Part shown: in pieces, positions 55,764 through 56,196 of the stretch | Position numbering within the stretch: position 1 is the first letter of the stretch | Layout: every line of letters starts with the position of its first letter | DNA from: a virus | Reading direction: 5' to 3' (one strand) | Virus record (IMG/VR): IMGVR_UViG_3300010397_000013 | Span: 1 to 56,196 of that record | DNA: 56,196 nucleotides | Position numbers and translations under genes: made by a program | The notes under the pieces: model-generated | Database searches by the model: none | Told to the model about the DNA's origin: nothing | Seen by the model: only the letters and a program-made list of their open reading frames with translations

Positions 55764-55954
55764 TCCCACTCCATCAACTTCCGTTGTCTCGCTGGCGAAA
55801 GATTATGCGAACTAAACCTACCACAGACAATTCATGGCAGAATTGGCAAGCGTCCGAGCGCCTGCGCAATAAGCGCATTGAATGTCTGTGGCGAATCGTG
55901 TGCTCCTGTGTGCTGTTAGTAGTTGCGTTTTTAATTGTGGGAGGGTGTAAGTGA
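55760..55954 (+). CDS. Small C-terminally anchored membrane protein, 64 aa
   Basis: ATG 55760 overlaps the previous stop. A polar, Trp/Arg-rich N-terminus (SWQNWQASERLRNKRIECLW) precedes a hydrophobic end (IVCSCVLLVVAFLIVGG). One membrane segment at the C-terminus. The final GTGA forms the start of the junction-crossing gene. Confidence 0.58.
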   Translation: MIPLHQLPLSRWRKIMRTKPTTDNSWQNWQASERLRNKRIECLWRIVCSCVLLVVAFLIVGGCK

Positions 55955-56196
55955 ATCTAAGTAATTTAGCAGTAGAGGAAATTGCTTTTGAGTCGAAGAC
56001 TCCAGATCGTGGCTATACCATTCGAGCATCATATCTTAAAGAGCCTCACAGAGGGGACGCTCTTATCGAAATATTCAAAGACGGAAACCCACTACGAACG
56101 TTTACATTTCCAGCGTATAAAATCTGGAACCTAGCGGCACACTTTAAAGACATCGTGGACTGTTTACTGGATTCGATCATGATCATTTATCAAGAA
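55951..56196 (+). CDS. Hypothetical protein, 5' part of the gene that crosses the contig ends
   Basis: GTG 55951 overlaps the previous stop. The frame is open to the end of the window and continues at base 1 (see the 1-282 entry), giving about 134 residues in total. MNLSNLAVEEIAFESKTPDR is the N-terminus. Continuity of the frame across the ends supports circularity. Confidence 0.78.
   Translation, partial: MNLSNLAVEEIAFESKTPDRGYTIRASYLKEPHRGDALIEIFKDGNPLRTFTFPAYKIWNLAAHFKDIVDCLLDSIMIIYQE
56074..56196. repeat. Terminal direct repeat, right copy
   Basis: Identical to bases 1-123. See the left copy. Confidence 0.97.

Noticed and set aside
1-56196. CRISPR arrays, integrase or transposase genes, insertion sequences.
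   Set aside because: No regularly spaced repeat array and no integrase or transposase motif was recognised in the translated sequences.

Overview
The window is almost certainly a complete circular (or terminally redundant) genome of a tailed bacteriophage: its first 123 bases recur exactly as its last 123, and one gene runs across the junction, giving a unit of about 56,073 bp. Terminase, portal, a scaffold-like protein, a capsid-like protein, a tail-fibre-like protein and a very large internal-virion-type protein are present. No long tail-tube or tape-measure gene was recognised, so a short-tailed (podovirus-like) virion is my inference. No integrase and no recognisable repressor was found. 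The host cannot be fixed from sequence alone. A secreted protein carrying a 'YYLLRSTDLSSW' motif like those common in Verrucomicrobiota secreted proteins, and several phage genes with Sec-type leaders, make a Verrucomicrobiota-like Gram-negative host a reasonable but unproven guess.

Layout. (1) 1-1315 and 46.4-56.2 kb, plus strand: a long early-type run of small genes, many joined by 4-bp ATGA overlaps, ending in a recombination module (Sak4/RecA-like ATPase, nucleotidyltransferase-like protein, PD-(D/E)XK exonuclease). (2) 1.3-13.8 kb, minus strand: virion, tail and ejection proteins, including one of 1501 residues. (3) 13.8-30.4 kb, plus strand, divergent from block 2: large terminase, a four-gene sugar-modification cassette, portal, Tat-leader protein, scaffold, membrane proteins, an HNH gene, a structured leader, major capsid and a tail fibre with a signal peptide. 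(4) 30.4-33.5 kb: an HNH gene on the minus strand, then a lysis/secretion-like cluster of signal-peptide and membrane proteins with a CsrA homologue in the middle. (5) 33.5-35.4 kb: an unusual non-coding zone with a degenerate 5-bp periodic tract, a truncated tRNA-like fold, a lipoprotein gene and about 570 bp dense in inverted repeats. (6) 35.4-38.1 kb, minus strand: small genes including Lar-like and RusA-like proteins. (7) 38.2-45.2 kb, plus strand: an HTH protein, a restriction-fold nuclease, a primase-helicase, and a C5 methyltransferase gene that is overprinted in the +1 frame by a second 287-codon reading frame. (8) 45.2-46.4 kb: a regulatory zone with repeated palindromic operators.

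Taken together the phage appears to prime and unwind its own DNA, recombine it, modify it by cytosine methylation, package it with a classical terminase, and carry non-essential cargo (glycosyltransferases, CsrA, HNH genes). Few starts have a clear Shine-Dalgarno sequence; translational coupling seems to be the dominant start mechanism. Functions are assigned from recalled family motifs; no search was run.
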